Part shown: piece by piece, positions 21,301 through 32,876 of the stretch
How the letters are laid out: every line of letters starts with the position of its first letter
Position numbering within the stretch: the first letter of the stretch is position 1
Source of the DNA: Elymus sibiricus
Taxonomy: Eukaryota > Streptophyta > Magnoliopsida > Poales > Poaceae
Direction of reading: 5' to 3'
DNA length: 64,000 nucleotides
NCBI GenBank assembly: GCA_039707655.1
Contig: CM077668.1
Span: 63,381,086 to 63,445,085 of the forward strand
Program-made: the position numbers and the translations under genes
The notes under the pieces: generated by a model
The model's input: only the letters and a program-made list of their open reading frames with translations
What the model was told of the DNA's origin: nothing
Databases searched by the model: none

Positions 21301-22068
21301 TTTATGGATAGCAAGCCTTCTCCAACACCTTACGATCCCAGCGTGACACTCAGAAAGAAGAAGAAAGAAACGAGAGATCAATTAAGATACTCTTAAATTG
21401 TTGGTTCACTCATGTACTTAGCTAGCGCTACAAGGCTAGATATCTCTTTTGCTGTGAGCAAACTGAGTAGGTTCATGTCCAACCCGGGTGATGATCATTG
21501 GCATGCACTAGAAAGGGTCTTGCGCTATCTGAGAGGTACTATGAGTTATGGAATTCACTATTCAGGGCATCCTTCTGTGCTAGAAGGATATAGTGATTCG
21601 AACTGGGTTTCCGATGTTGATGTACTCTACGCCACAAGTGGGTATGTATTTACTCATGGAGGTGGCGCAGTGTCATGGAGGTCTTGTAAACAAACCATAT
21701 TGACGAGGTCAACTATGGAAGCAAAACTAACTACTTTAGACATGGCCATTGTTGAGGCAGAATGGTTGCGTGAGCTCTTGATGGACTTGCCTGTGGTTGA
21801 AAAACCTGTTCCGGCTATTCTTATGAATTGTGACAATCAAACGGTTATCGCTAAAGTGAACAATTCTAAGGATAATGCGAAGTCATCAAGACATGTGAAG
21901 AGACGTTTGAAGTCTGTCAAGAAATTGAGAAACTCCGGAGTAATAACTGTTACGTATATTGAAACAGACAAAAACCTGGCAGATCCCTTTACAAAGGGAC
22001 TATCACGAAATGTGATAGATATTGCATCGAGGGAGATGGGTATGAGACCCATAGATGTTATACCATAG
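18382..22068 (+). pseudogene. Copia-1 gag-pol polyprotein with two in-frame stops
   Basis: One reading frame interrupted by TAG at 20905 (after a YMD motif where Gln is expected) and TAA at 21394 (again a Gln position). Domains in order: Gag with a CCHC knuckle (from C168, CYACGKPGHFSKEC); aspartic protease (WIDSGANVHVCADVS, Asp225); integrase HHCC and DDE core (Asp418 in HSDLCEMNG, then LIDDATR, Glu517 in SNGVAERKN); RT ([18 protein letters not shown] within [10 protein letters not shown] near 21105); and RNase H (SGYVFTHGGG, then a DNQTV block), ending in GMRPIDVIP. Gln codons turning into stops fit C-to-T decay of methylated DNA. Confidence 0.93.
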
Positions 22069-22624
22069 TAGTAACCCAACCTTTGTGATCGAAGATCCCA
22101 TGAATTAGGACCTGGGAAGAACAAGCTATTGGTTAACTGAGGAGAGTAATTTATGACCGTCTCTAAGTGAAGATGCAAAACTCTCAGAGCTGTAAGGCTC
22201 AGAGCTGTAAGGCAGGTTGGCAACATGCCTTAATGTGATTCTATTGACTATGATTAGCAAAGATGCTGTCCTACAGAGCAGTCTTGAAAGAACGCACCTA
22301 TATGAGCTCTGATTGTAAACGTCGTAGTCTATGAGACTTGGGTGATCTCTAGTAAGCTCACGAAGAGACCAGGGAGTACGACGTATATGCTCCAAACCGC
22401 GGGGTAGCCTACTGGCAGCCAGGTACTGGTTAAGACTTTGAGTGAAACCTGTTCACACAAAACTAGCAATTCAAGGCATAGTCCATTGTCAAGTTGTGGA
22501 CGGATGTAGCTTAAAGTTCTAGGCAGAAGTTCAACTTAACAGTCTCTGCTGAAACACTGGTATATTAAATAAGGAGTGAGAGAAGGCAAATCTCTAAATG
22601 GGTATTTGAGATCTGGTGGGGGAT
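22069..22624 (+). other. Copia-1 3' untranslated region with polypurine tract
   Basis: About 556 bp of non-coding sequence between the RNase H stop and the 3' LTR. It ends in a purine-rich tract (tggtggggga, 22614-22623), the expected plus-strand primer site, directly before the LTR. Confidence 0.8.
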
Positions 22625-23273
22625 TGTTAGAATTAATGGGCTAGGCCCATAACAATTTCTGAAATCTCAAATAGTGGCCCATGAATAAAATAGGTGGTGC
22701 TAAAGTTTAGTCCCATACCGCTAGTTGAGGAAGAGTTGGACCTCTGGTCCTAATATATATACTGCTACCGGTTGCGGCCAAAAGACACACCGAAAACACT
22801 TAGGGTTTTGCCTCATCTCGCAACTTGCGCCGCCACCGTAGTCTACTCCATCCCAAACGTCGGGGTGCATCGGCGTGCGGGAGAGCAGGTCTCCGGAACC
22901 GTTCCTCCTTGCGATCCTGCACCGGGAGAGGACGAATTAGGTTTTTGGGAAGCGCTCAGCGCGACTGCTCAAATTCGTCATCACGGGTCGTCTTCCGTCC
23001 AAGTCGGGCGGTGCTACTCATCGCCGTCTTCATCGCCGTCAGCAGCAGATCATCGCCAACATCGTCACCAACACCGTCGCACCTACAACAGTTAACGAAC
23101 AGTACGTCCATCATCATCTGTTCATGTCTCTCTCTACAGCTGCTGTTTCGTGTGCGCTGCTGTTGTGCATGTTTTGCTGTTCTTCTAGTTTGCTAGATTG
23201 TTACATGCTAGTCTCTGTTCTAGTCATGAATTATTTACTGAAATTAATCATGAACTTGCCTAATTTTCCGACA
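22625..23273 (+). repeat. Copia-1 3' LTR
   Basis: 649 bp, starting TGTTAGAATTAATGGGCTAG and ending TTTTCCGACA. It differs from the 5' LTR by about 18 substitutions and by about 10 extra bases near 22861-22875. Confidence 0.95.
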
Positions 23274-23278
23274 ATTTC

Positions 23279-23799
23279 ATGTGCAGAAGGTCTTGCTGAA
23301 ATTCAGTTTGAAATATAGCTGATCCAATATATTTTCTGAATGATATGTCTTCATGTCGCGCCTGCGAAATACAGTAAATAGCAAAATTTCTTCTGTATCC
23401 TTGCCCCTTCCTACAAAGTACAGCTAGCTTGACTTGAAAACTCATTAATTGACGAGATACGCAATCGTCCTTGCTTGTTGGTGAAACACTAAAGTGCCAG
23501 ATCACTATGCCACTCCTTTTATATGAGACCGGCATGTAAAATGTTGACATGTATGTCTCCTTCATTTGTATGGAGAGAACATGTGAGGAGCGGTTGATCG
23601 ACGGTGATGGGCAGCATAGATGGTTTAGGGCGAGAAAGGCTCGGAATGAGATACATCGAAAATTTGCACCGGAGAGGTTCACCAATAGCCAGCTCGGAAA
23701 ACAGAGAAAAACGGTGTATGCCTGCATAATCTACTTCCACTATGCGTTGCCCTCGAGTACCGACTTGTTACGATACCACTGTGTGATCCTACCTAGCTG
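23279..23799. other. Unassigned flank between copia elements
   Basis: Non-coding as far as I can see. It is the right-hand half of the sequence that Copia-1 entered (the left half is before 17478). Short open frames exist on both strands but show no domain. Confidence 0.4.
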
Positions 23800-23842
23800 T
23801 GATAGCTGGTAGAAAAGTTGACTGCTTGCCGCGAGGTAGAAG
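23800..23842 (-). repeat. Copia-3 3' LTR, terminal piece
   Basis: Begins tgatagctggtag on plus (LTR end ctaccagctatca on minus) and continues at 29348 beyond Copia-2. Joined across the 5-bp duplication agaag, it forms the end of an older minus-strand copia LTR. Confidence 0.65.
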
Positions 23843-24775
23843 TGTTGAATATATGAGCAAATTACTACAATATTTAATCCGAGTAAGCAGAAAATAAATC
23901 ATGACAGCAAGAGCATAGATTAAACTAATCATGCAGACTAGCATCGTAAACGAGTAGATCGAATCTACGGCACAGACTAGACACATAAATTCTAGCATGA
24001 TCTCAAACAGAGAAGACAAGATTACGTACGGAGCAGCGGGAGTAGAACCGCCAGTGTTGATGTTGTCGGCCATGTCGTTGAGGAAGAGGCTGCCGAGATC
24101 GGGGAAGAAGTCGTCGTCGAGGAAGACGTCGCTGCCAGCAGTCGCGCGAGTGCACTCCCCAAAAACCTGATCGCCCCTCTCCCGTACAGGATCACGAGAG
24201 GCGGGGTTCCGGAGGCCTGCTGTCCCTTCTCGCGGTGCACGCCGGAAGGAGGGATGGAGAAGACTTGTATGGCGGCGCAATGCTCTGGAACGGTGCGAAA
24301 CCATATGTTGTGACGGCGGCTAGGGTTGGCAGGGACCTCGCGTATATATATGCACGGCAGGGTAGAGAGACGTGGACTGGACCCACGTCCGAGTCGGTTA
24401 CAGCCCACGATCCGACGTCTCAGATCGTGGCGCGTCTGTTAAGGACTCTCCGTTCCTGACCGGCAAAAATAAGCGCATAGGTATGAGCTCGGCTCGGCTC
24501 AATCCCGCAACCCGCGGCGCGTCGTGACGAGGCGAGGCGTGGCGTGGCGAGGCGGGCGAGGAGGAGGAGTGCGCGAGGGCCTCTTCTCTTCTCATTCTCT
24601 TACAAGTGCTAGAAGAGCTCACCTTATAAAGAGGTGTAGCTCTCTCTCCACTAGCGGGGTGGGACTAAACTTTAGTTCCACCCACACCACACCAACAGCC
24701 AACACAAATGGGCCATGAGAGTTTCAGATTTTTGGATGGGCTTTGGGCCAAAGGCCTGATAGCAAAAATCCAATA
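23843..24775 (-). repeat. Copia-2 3' LTR (complete)
   Basis: On the minus strand it starts tattggatttttgctatcag (tgttgg in the other LTR) and ends catatattcaaca. A purine tract (gtggggga on minus) lies just inside. Two TATA-like words occur on the minus strand: ctttataagg near 24630 and tgcatatatatacgcg near 24340. Confidence 0.9.
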
Positions 24776-25333
24776 ATCCCCCACAAAGTCTCATTGGCAC
24801 ATTTCATCATTTCTTAGTTCCAAAACATTGTTTAATATACCGGTCTTGATGGAGACTGTTAAGTTGAACTTCCATTTCGAAATTTATGCTACACTAGATC
24901 ACGACTTGAATAGTGGACTATGCCTTGAACTACAAGTTTTCTGCGAGTCTAGTTTCACACAAATCCTTGACCGGTACTGGGCTACCGCAAGGCTTCCCCG
25001 CGGGTGGAGCGTATACGTCATACTCCAAGGCCTTTCATGAATTTATTAGAGAACACCCAATTCTCACAGACTGCGACGTTTACAGTCAAATTCATATAGG
25101 TGTGTTCCTCAGGAGATGTTCTGCAGGACAACATCTCTGCTTACCCAAATAAGCCACTTGGAACACATTAAGATAGGTATCAACCTGCCATGCAGATTAT
25201 GAGAGTATTGCATCTTCACGGAGTGGGATAGCAAATATAGGGATACTCTCATTCTAGCTATCCAACAGCTTGTCTCCCACTTCTACTTCACGGGATCTCC
25301 GATCACATAGAGTGGGTTACCACTATGGACAGC

Positions 25334-27600
25334 TCATATGGTGGGTCTCAAACCCATCTCCATCGATGCATTTTCTATCACATTACGTGATAGACCCTTT
25401 GTGAAGGGATCTGCCAAGTTTTTAGACGTTTGGATATAATCCAACGCAATAACTCCGGAGTTCTTCATTTTTCTGACAGATTTCAATCTCCTCTTCACAT
25501 GCCTTGAGGACTTCATATTATCCTTTGAACTATTTATCTTTATGATCACAGTTTGATTATCACAGTTCATCAGGATAGCGGGTATTGGTTTTTCAACCAT
25601 AGGTAAGTCCATCAAGAGCTGACGAAGCCAATCTGCTTCAACAGTGGCTGTGTCTAATGCTGTGAGTTCTGCTTCCATATATAGTTGACCTCGTTAAGAT
25701 GGTCTGCTTGCAAGACTTCCAGGAAACAGCGCCACCACCAAGTGTAAAAACATAACCACTTGTGGCTTTAATCTCATCAGCATCAGATATCCAGTTTGAG
25801 TCACTATAACCCTCCAGTACCCTCGGGTACCCGGTATAGTGAATCCCATAGCTCGCAGTGCCTTTCAAATAGCGCATGACTCTCTCAAGCGCATGCCAAT
25901 GATCATCTCCCGGGTTTGATACAAACCGGCTTAGTTTGCTCACAGCAAACGAGATGTCAGGCCTCGTGGCACTAGCCAAGTACATAAGCGAGCCAATAAT
26001 CTGAGAATACCTCAGTTGATCTCTAGCGATTCGTCGATTCTTTCGAAGCAATACACTAGCGTCATATGGAGTTGGAGAAGGCTTGCAGTCGCTATACCCA
26101 AAACGACTCAAGACCTTTTCCACATAGTGAGATTGAAGCAGTGTAATCCCACCATTCTCATCTCTCAGCAGCTTGATGTTCAGAATAACATCAGCTACTC
26201 CTAGATCCTTCATCTCAAAACAGCGAGATAAGAAATCCTTAACCTCCTTTATTTGATCAAGGTTGGTTCCAAAGATCAGTATGTCATCGACATACAGACA
26301 GAGAATAACTCCTTCGCCCCCACCATGGCGATAGTATACACACTTGTCAGCTTCGTTTACAACAAAGCCTGCAGCAGTTAATGTCCTTTCGAACTTCTCA
26401 TGCCACTGCTTAGGAGCTTGCTTAAGGCCATATAAAGACTTCAATAACTTGCACACTTTTCCTTCCTGACCAGGTACTATAAAACCATCAGGCTGATCCA
26501 TGTAAATTTCCTCATCCAACTCTCCATTGAGGAAAGCCGTCTTAACGTCCATTTGATGAACGAGAAGACCATGTGAGGCAGCCAGTGATAGTAGCACCCG
26601 AATAGTGGTCAATCTAGCCACAGGTGAGTAAGTATCAAAGAAGTCTTCACCTTCTTTCTGGGTATAACCCTTGGCAACAAGCCGTGCCTTGTACTTTTCA
26701 ATTGTACCATCAGGTCTAAGCTTTTTCTTGAACACCCACTTACATCCCACGGGTTTGCACCCATAAGGACGATCAGTGACTTCCCAAGTTTCATTAGCTA
26801 AGATGGAGTCCATCTCGCTCTGGACGGCTTCCTTCCAGTAGTCAGCATCAGAAGATGCATAGGCTTCTGAAAGAGTCCTGGGTGTGTCGTCCACGAGGTA
26901 CACAATGAAATCATCACCAAAAGACTTTGCAGTCCTTCGTCTCTTACTCCTTACAGGAGTTTCATTGTCATCCTCCTCAGGATTCTCAACGTGTTCCATC
27001 GCAATGGTGGGTTCAGGAATTACAGAAAATTCCTGAGTAGATAGAGTAGGTATCTCATGATTTGATGAGTTAGGCATATCCTTCATAGGAAATATGTCCT
27101 CAAAGAAAGTCGCATCATTCGACTCCATAATCGTACCAACATGCATGTCAGGTACCTCAGATTTTATTATCAAAAATCTATAGCCAATGCTATGAAAAGC
27201 ATAGCCCAGAAGAACACAATCCACGGTTTTTGGTCCAAGCTTACGCTTCTTGGGAATTGGTATATTGACTTTCGCCAAACAACCCCAAGTACGTAGATAA
27301 GAGAGTTTCAACATTTTCCTTTCCCATTCCTCAAATGGAGTAATGGTTTTATGCTTTGTGGGAACTCGGTTTAGGACATGACATGCAGTCATTAGCGCCT
27401 CCCCCCACCATGCCTTGGAAAGACCCGATGTATCTAACATGGCGTTAACCAAATCAGTTAGAGTTCGGTTCTTCCTTTCGGCCACCCCGTTTGATTGAGG
27501 TGAGTAGGGAGGCGTCCTCTCATGGATTATACCATGTTCCGCACAAAACGAATCAAATTCATTGGAAAAATACTCTCCACCACGATCAGACCTAAGCCGT
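25334..27600 (-). pseudogene. Copia-2 integrase C-terminal part, RT and RNase H
   Basis: Reads [16 protein letters not shown] (integrase end), then RT with [37 protein letters not shown] and [10 protein letters not shown], then the RNase H region up to ILTRST. There a 4-bp insertion (extra atat in tcaactatatatggaag, near 25680) shifts the frame, and the last ~113 residues ([17 protein letters not shown]... to 25334) lie in another frame. Upstream, the frame is separated from gag-protease by a one-base loss near 27605. The two Gln positions that are stops in Copia-1 are intact here. Confidence 0.9.
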
Positions 27601-29046
27601 TTAATTTCCGATCAAGTTGGTTTTCTGCTTCAGCTTTATAGTTTTTGAAGAAGTTTAAAGCCTCATCTTTTGATTTCAGAAGATACACATAACAATATCT
27701 AGTGGAGTCATCAATCAACGTCATGAAATATTTCTTTCCACCTTTTGTCAACACGCCATTCATCTCGCAAAGATCAGAATGGATAAGCTCTAGTGGCGCT
27801 AAGTCTCTCGCCTCTGCAGTCTTATGAGACTTGCGAGGTTGCTTAGCTTGCACACACACTTGGCACTTGGAGCCCTTGACAGTAGTGAATTTCGGAATTA
27901 AACTCATATTGGCTAGCCGCGTCATGCAACCAAAGTTAATATGACAAAGTCGCGAATGCCAAATATTAGACTCATTATCGTGGCAAACATTATTAATAAC
28001 TTTAGTGCAAATATCTGACAAAGACAGGCGGAACAAGCCTCCGCACTCATAGCCTTTTCCAACAAATTGTCCATACTTAGAAATAACAACTTTATTGGAC
28101 TCGAAAACCAACTTGAAACCATCTCGACACAAACGGGAACCGCTGACGAGATTTTTATTGATGGAGGGCACATGATGAACGTTCTTCAGACGCACGATCT
28201 TCCCCGAAGTAAACTTCAGATCGACCGTACCGACCCCTCGAACAGTGGCATGTGACCCGTTCCCCATCAGCACGGGAGAAGTCCCTGTGACCTGGTAAGA
28301 AGAAAACATAGAGGCATCAGCACAGACATGTACATTTGCACCGGTGTCAATCAACCAATCTGGAGAATGACAAACTGAAAGGATGGTAGGAAGAATACCG
28401 TACCCAGAATCCTTCATATCAGTATCGCCGATGACAACATTAGCGGACTTGCCGCTCTTCTCATGTTCGCGCTCCTCATAGCGGTTAGGACATCTCGGAG
28501 CCCAGTGATTAGGATCACCGCAGACATGGCATAGTCCCTTCCCCTTCTTATGAGAATTCTTCTTGAAGTTGGTAGATTGTGACGGCTTGTTCTTTGCAAC
28601 AAACTTGCCTTTGCCCTGAGATTTGTTCTTGTTGTTTTGGGGCTTGTTGAGATGGAAGTTCTTCTTCTGCACCACGTGGGCACTAGAAGCTCCCTCAACA
28701 GCTCGAGCACGTGTGTCTTTTGCTCTCGCCTTCTCTTCAACATCAAGAGTTCCAATGAGATCTGAAACGGAAAACTCCTGTCTCTTGTGTTTCAGAGAAG
28801 TAGCAAAATTGTTCCACGAAGGTGGAAGCTTGGCAATGATGCCTCCGGCCACAAACTTGTCCGGCAACACACACTTGAAGTACTCAAGCTCCTTCGCGAG
28901 AGACTGTATCTCATGAGCTTGTTGAACAATAGAGCGCTCATCAGTCATCTTGTAGTCATAGAATTGCTCCATGACGTACAACTCGCTGCCAGCGTCTGAG
29001 GCCCCAAACTTGGCCTCGAGCGCAGCCCACATGTCCTTGCCATTGT
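27527..29046 (-). pseudogene. Copia-2 gag, protease and integrase N-terminal part (5'-truncated)
   Basis: Begins abruptly at NNGKDMWAALEAKFGASDAG, so about the first 70 gag residues are missing. It carries CCHC (CHVCGDPNHWAPRC), protease (LIDTGANVHVCADAS) and the integrase start (HSRLCHINFG, HSDLCEMNG). It loses frame near 27605, where aaattaaacgg lacks one A compared with Copia-1. The open frame extends upstream into LTR sequence by chance, giving a 555-aa chimeric ORF whose first ~50 residues are not gag. Confidence 0.9.
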
Positions 29047-29347
29047 TAAGCGCATAGGTATGAGCTCGGCTCGGCTCAATCCCGCAACCCGCGGCGCGGC
29101 GCGGCGCGTCGTGACGAGGCGAGGCGAGCGAGGAGGAGGAGTGCGCGAGGGCCTCTTCTCTTCTCATTCTCTTACAAGTGCTAGAAGAGCTCACCTTATA
29201 AAGAGGTGTAGCTCTCTCTCCACTAGCGGGGTGGGACTAAACTTTAGTTCCACCCACACCACACCAACAGCCAACACAAATGGGCCATGAGAGTTTCAGA
29301 TTTTTGGATGGGCTTTGGGCCAAAGGCCTGATAGCAAAAATCCAACA
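29047..29347 (-). repeat. Copia-2 5' LTR remnant
   Basis: 301 bp matching 24470-24775 of the 3' LTR. The break at taagcgcatagg joins directly to gag codons; the missing ~630 bp of LTR shows this is a deletion, not a recombination into a solo LTR. Confidence 0.88.
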
Positions 29348-29871
29348 AGAAGGGGCACCGTTGGCACATGCAGGATGCAGCTGTGCGAGATAACATAAAC
29401 GTTGATCTTGAGGAGTCTGTGTGCTGGTTATTGTTGCCTGATCTGGACTAGCGACGCTAGCACGAGAGAACGAGAGAGTGAGCAAGAGGTAGAAGAAGAT
29501 GAACTTTGATAGTTTTTCGCTGGGAACCACTCTCTTCTACAGCCTTTTCTGTCTTTTTGTTATTTATATGCAGCCAAACTGAACTGCGAGTTACAAGGAA
29601 GAAAACCTCACGCACGGCGAGCCTACAGGTCGTGCCATCCCACAACGCTCCACTATGCTCGCACGATACGTTGCCCTGCATTTCCGCTGATATTCATGTC
29701 ATCCCATGAACCAGTCATGTGAGCAAGATTAGCTAGCAAACTAACAGAAAACTAAAACTTCGGTCAAGACGTGTACAAGAGCATGCTACATGACCGTTTA
29801 TTCAGCTAACTGAACGAAACTGAAACCTGAACTACAACGGTGCAGCGGGATCATCTATCAAATCACCCCCC
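29348..29871 (-). repeat. Copia-3 3' LTR, main part
   Basis: Minus-strand LTR that starts near 29866 (tgatttgatag, just after the purine tract ttaggggggtga) and runs left to the Copia-2 insertion. The first bases TGAT mirror the ATCA end at 23800. A ctgcatataaataac TATA-like word on the minus strand lies near 29565-29575. Confidence 0.6.
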
Positions 29872-30209
29872 TAATCCTGTTGCACAAATTTAAACTGACT
29901 GATCCCAAGTTTGTGGCGCAGCTCCGTGAACTTGGCGCAGCCAAGTGACTTGGTGAGAACATCTGCCAACTGCCAATCAGTGCGAACATGCTCGATGTCT
30001 ACCTTGCCCTGCTCAACACATTCTCGAATGTAGTGATACCTGAGATCAATGTGTTTACTCCTTTCATGATGCACAGGATTTCTACCGAGCTTGACGGCCG
30101 ATTTGTTATCCACGTGAAGCTTCACTTTCGGAACTTCTTTCCCGAGCATCTCTGATAACAGCCAGCTGAGCCACACAGCCTGTGAAGTTGTCGTCGCCGC
30201 CGCTATATA
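29872..30209 (-). pseudogene. Copia-3 RNase H fragment
   Basis: Minus-strand frame with YIAAATTTSQAVWLSWLL, VDNKSAVKLGRNPVHHERSK, HIDLRYHYIRECVEQGK and an ADVLTKSLG block. This is the C-terminal RNase H of a copia lineage different from Copia-1 and -2. It ends at a stop at 29874-29872 followed by a polypurine tract. The 5' side is cut at the Tyr-Ile-Ala motif by the start of Copia-4. Confidence 0.85.
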
Positions 30210-30561
30210 TGTTAGAATAAACCTTGCTAGTTTAGGCTGCCATGGCAACTAGTTTTCGCTGCCACTGCAGCCGTTTTGTATTATCTTTCTCCCTTTGTCA
30301 GTTTCGTCGGTAAGTTAGTTAGCGTGTTTTGCTCAAGGTTTAACCACCCGGAGCGAGTCTGGCACCCTACTGATCAGCTCGTGGGATGGCACGAGCGCCA
30401 TGATCATAGTGGCGCATTGCTAGGGGCCTTGACCCCGTTCTTTCTGTTGTAGTCCGAACAAATACAGTGAATGAGAAACAGAAAAGCTGCCGAAGTTCGA
30501 GCAGGCAAACCAATGTCTTCTACCTCTGTTCATCATTTATCTTTCGCCATTAGAACCAACA
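30210..30561 (+). repeat. Copia-4 5' LTR
   Basis: 352 bp, TGTTAGAATAAACC...AACCAACA, followed at once by ATTGGCATCAGAGCC, a primer site matching the 3' end of initiator tRNA-Met. It interrupts Copia-3 RNase H. Confidence 0.8.
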
Positions 30562-32290
30562 ATTGGCATCAGAGCCGTTTCCATTCTTGGAGATGACCGG
30601 GAAGGATGACACCGGCGGTGGGAGCACATCGCCTAAGACGCCACCAACGCCACACGCTCAGATCTCCGACGGCAATGAGACTGCCGTGGAAGAGAGATCC
30701 AACGCGTGGGTGGTGCGCGACACTGGCGGCACGGCGTGGCCTCAGCTCACGAGGACCAACTACACCGACTGGGACGCCGTTGAGACCAGCACCGCGGCGC
30801 GCTGCGATGACCGGATGGCTCTCGAGGCGATCCTGCGTGGTGTCCTGCCAGAGATGGCACCCAGCCTCGCCGGTAAGACCATGGCCAAGGGGGCCTAGGA
30901 CACACGGTGAAAACCATGCGGCTTGGTGTGGCTCGCGTCCGCGAGCCAAAAGTTGCGACCCTGCAGTCCAAACAGTACAACGACATCCGGTTCACCGACG
31001 GTGAGACGGTGGACAATTTCACCATGCGCATCACCAACATGGTCACTCAGATGGTGTAGCTCGGGGAGGTCGTACCGGAGAAGCGCGTCGTCCGCAAGTT
31101 CCTTTCGGTGGTCCCCAAGAGGTACTCGAAGATCACCCTTTCCATTGAGACACTTGTTGACCTTGATACGCTCACTGTTGAGGAGCTCACCAGGCGGCTC
31201 AAGGCTGCCGAGGAGCGGTACGAGCTAGACCAGGAGGAGTCCGGGGTTGGAGCCTCCTACTCACCGAGGAGGAGTGGATCGCATGGTCGAAAGGCCGTGG
31301 TGGGTCCAGCAGCGGCTCGTCGGGGCGAGGCCAGCGTTCCAGAGGATGCGGGAGAGGCCGCGATGCTGGGCTCAGTGGCGGCGGCAAGAACAAGGCACAG
31401 GCCGCCGGCGACAACAACCGCGACAAGTGCAGGTACTGTGGCATTGTGGGCCATTGGGCTCGCGACTGCCGCAAAAAGAAGAGGTAGGAAGCGCACCTAG
31501 CTTAGACAGAGGGCGTGGACGATGATGACCCCACCTTCCTCATGGCGTAGGTGTGCACACTCACCAGCAACCAAGACATCATTGACGATTACGACAACCT
31601 CGTTGAGGAGCATGCCGAGGTGCACCTCGGTCACACGGAGGAGTATGACTCCAAGAGGTATCTGGACACGGGCGCGTCCAAGAGACATGCCGCAAACCAG
31701 GGTGGGGAGTTCACTTCTTTGGAGTCAGCGAGTACTACGCTGACCGCGACGTGCAGCGGCAACTGACCGCACCCCATTCTCCACAGCAAAATGGGGTGGT
31801 GGAGCGCCGCAACCAAACGGTGGTCGCCATGGCGCGCACCATGATGAAGGCGACGGCCATGCCGGGCAGGTTTTGGGGACAGACTCGGTGACCACTTCCG
31901 TGTTTTATCCTCAACCGTGCACCGACGAAGAGCGCGCGGGGCATTATTCCATACGAGTCCTGGCACAGCTCAGGGCCAGTGGTGCATTTCCTACGCACCT
32001 TTGGGTGTGTGGTCCATGTCAAAAATGTGCGGCCGCACCTAAAGAAACTCGATGACAGGTTCACTCCGCTCGGCCCTCCGGTATCCTTGCCCATGCTCCA
32101 CGACGGACCACTGCGGATCTCCGCTAGCTGAAGCTGGAACACAACGAGCGGCTGCACCTCGCAAGCCCCTCGTGGCGAATTTCTGGCGCTGGCCGGCGAC
32201 TGCGAGCTCTGGCTGCAGTGCCCGTCCCTCCTCTACTAGGTGCCGCAACTGGGCAACTCGGCAAGTAGCTGCAAGCGGCGACGGCAATGA
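30562..32290 (+). pseudogene. Copia-4 degenerate gag-pol remnant
   Basis: After the PBS, gag begins MTGKDDTGGGSTSPKTPP and passes through WPQLTRTNYTDWD, MRITNMVTQM, FLSVVPKRYSKITLSIETL and a CCHC knuckle (CRYCGIVGHWARDCRKKKR, about 31430-31488). Pieces of protease (YLDTGASKRH) and integrase (LTAPHSPQQNGVVERRNQTV, about 31760-31820) follow. Frames change many times and several stops are present; RT, RNase H and the 3' LTR were not found. It is an old truncated copy with internal deletions. Confidence 0.8.
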
Positions 32291-32876
32291 TTGATTCATT
32301 TGTGGCTATCACAACAAGCTTGATTTGGGAACCGTTTATGGGTGGATGCCTTGTATTTTCCTAATCACAGCATCTTGGTAGCTTTTCCTAATCATGGCAA
32401 GCTCGATTTTGAACATGAAGATAGATGACTTGTATTTCGACAGTTTTTTGACATGTAGATACTTGTATTTTGACATATTTTTTACATGTAAATACTTGTA
32501 TTTTGACAGATTCTTGACATGTATACGACTGAATAATTAGCATTTTATTTGACAATTTTTTATTACACGTGTCTTGTTTGTATTTGATGCCAAAGTCTAT
32601 AATTTAAGTGGTGAGATGAACAAATTCACTCTATTCCATCTCAGAAACCAAACATCGAAATGTAACCATTCCATTCCTGTGAATTGCCCCTACCAAACAC
32701 AAGGACAGAACCGACCTATTCTAGTAGAATGGAACCGTGACATTCCGTTCCACTTCGTTTTCGAACCAAACACACCCTTAACCGTCGAGTGCGAGGTGCA
32801 CCGGATCCCTGCCATGGCCGGATAGATCATCCCCAATGCAGGCCAGGCCCAGGGGGATTCCTCGAGCGCAGCCGAA
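32291..32876. other. Intergenic DNA with short repeats and a MITE remnant
   Basis: At 32425-32530 a ~45-bp unit with acttgtattttgaca and ttttgacatgta is repeated about three times. From about 32575 to 32785 a fold-back-like stretch with ccaaacac words ends in cgaaccaaacacaccctta, a typical grass MITE terminus. No gene. Confidence 0.45.

Larger units (their letters stand above)
17483..23273 (+). mobile_element. Ty1/copia LTR retrotransposon (Copia-1)
   Basis: A full-length 5,791-bp element with two LTRs and a perfect 5-bp target duplication, atttc (17478-17482 and 23274-23278). The gag-pol order is CCHC, protease, integrase, RT, RNase H, which defines copia. It is inactive: one gag frameshift near 18340 and two nonsense codons in pol. 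No canonical tRNA-Met primer site (TGGTATCAGAGC) follows the 5' LTR; the sequence there is atccaaaaacctaattgtag. By eye the LTRs differ at about 18 of ~640 aligned positions plus one ~10-bp indel. That suggests roughly one million years since insertion at a commonly used grass LTR rate (inference). Confidence 0.95.
23843..29347 (-). mobile_element. Ty1/copia LTR retrotransposon (Copia-2), minus strand, 5' LTR mostly deleted
   Basis: A 5,505-bp element flanked by the 5-bp duplication agaag (23838-23842 and 29348-29352). Its 3' LTR is complete (23843-24775, 933 bp), but its 5' LTR is reduced to 301 bp (29047-29347). A deletion removed the rest of that LTR, the primer-binding site and the first part of gag. 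The internal domain is clearly the same family as Copia-1, while the LTRs share only short stretches such as a U5 block around the aggtttttggg word. Two frameshifts further disable pol. Confidence 0.92.

Noticed and set aside
18382..22068. Copia-1 as an active element
   Set aside because: A gag frameshift, two stops and no visible PBS rule out autonomous activity despite the complete LTRs.
29060..29194. MSSSSTCKRMRREEALAHSS N-terminus as a gag start
   Set aside because: It is translated LTR sequence fused to gag by a deletion; the same peptide arises from the other LTR at 24398-24622.
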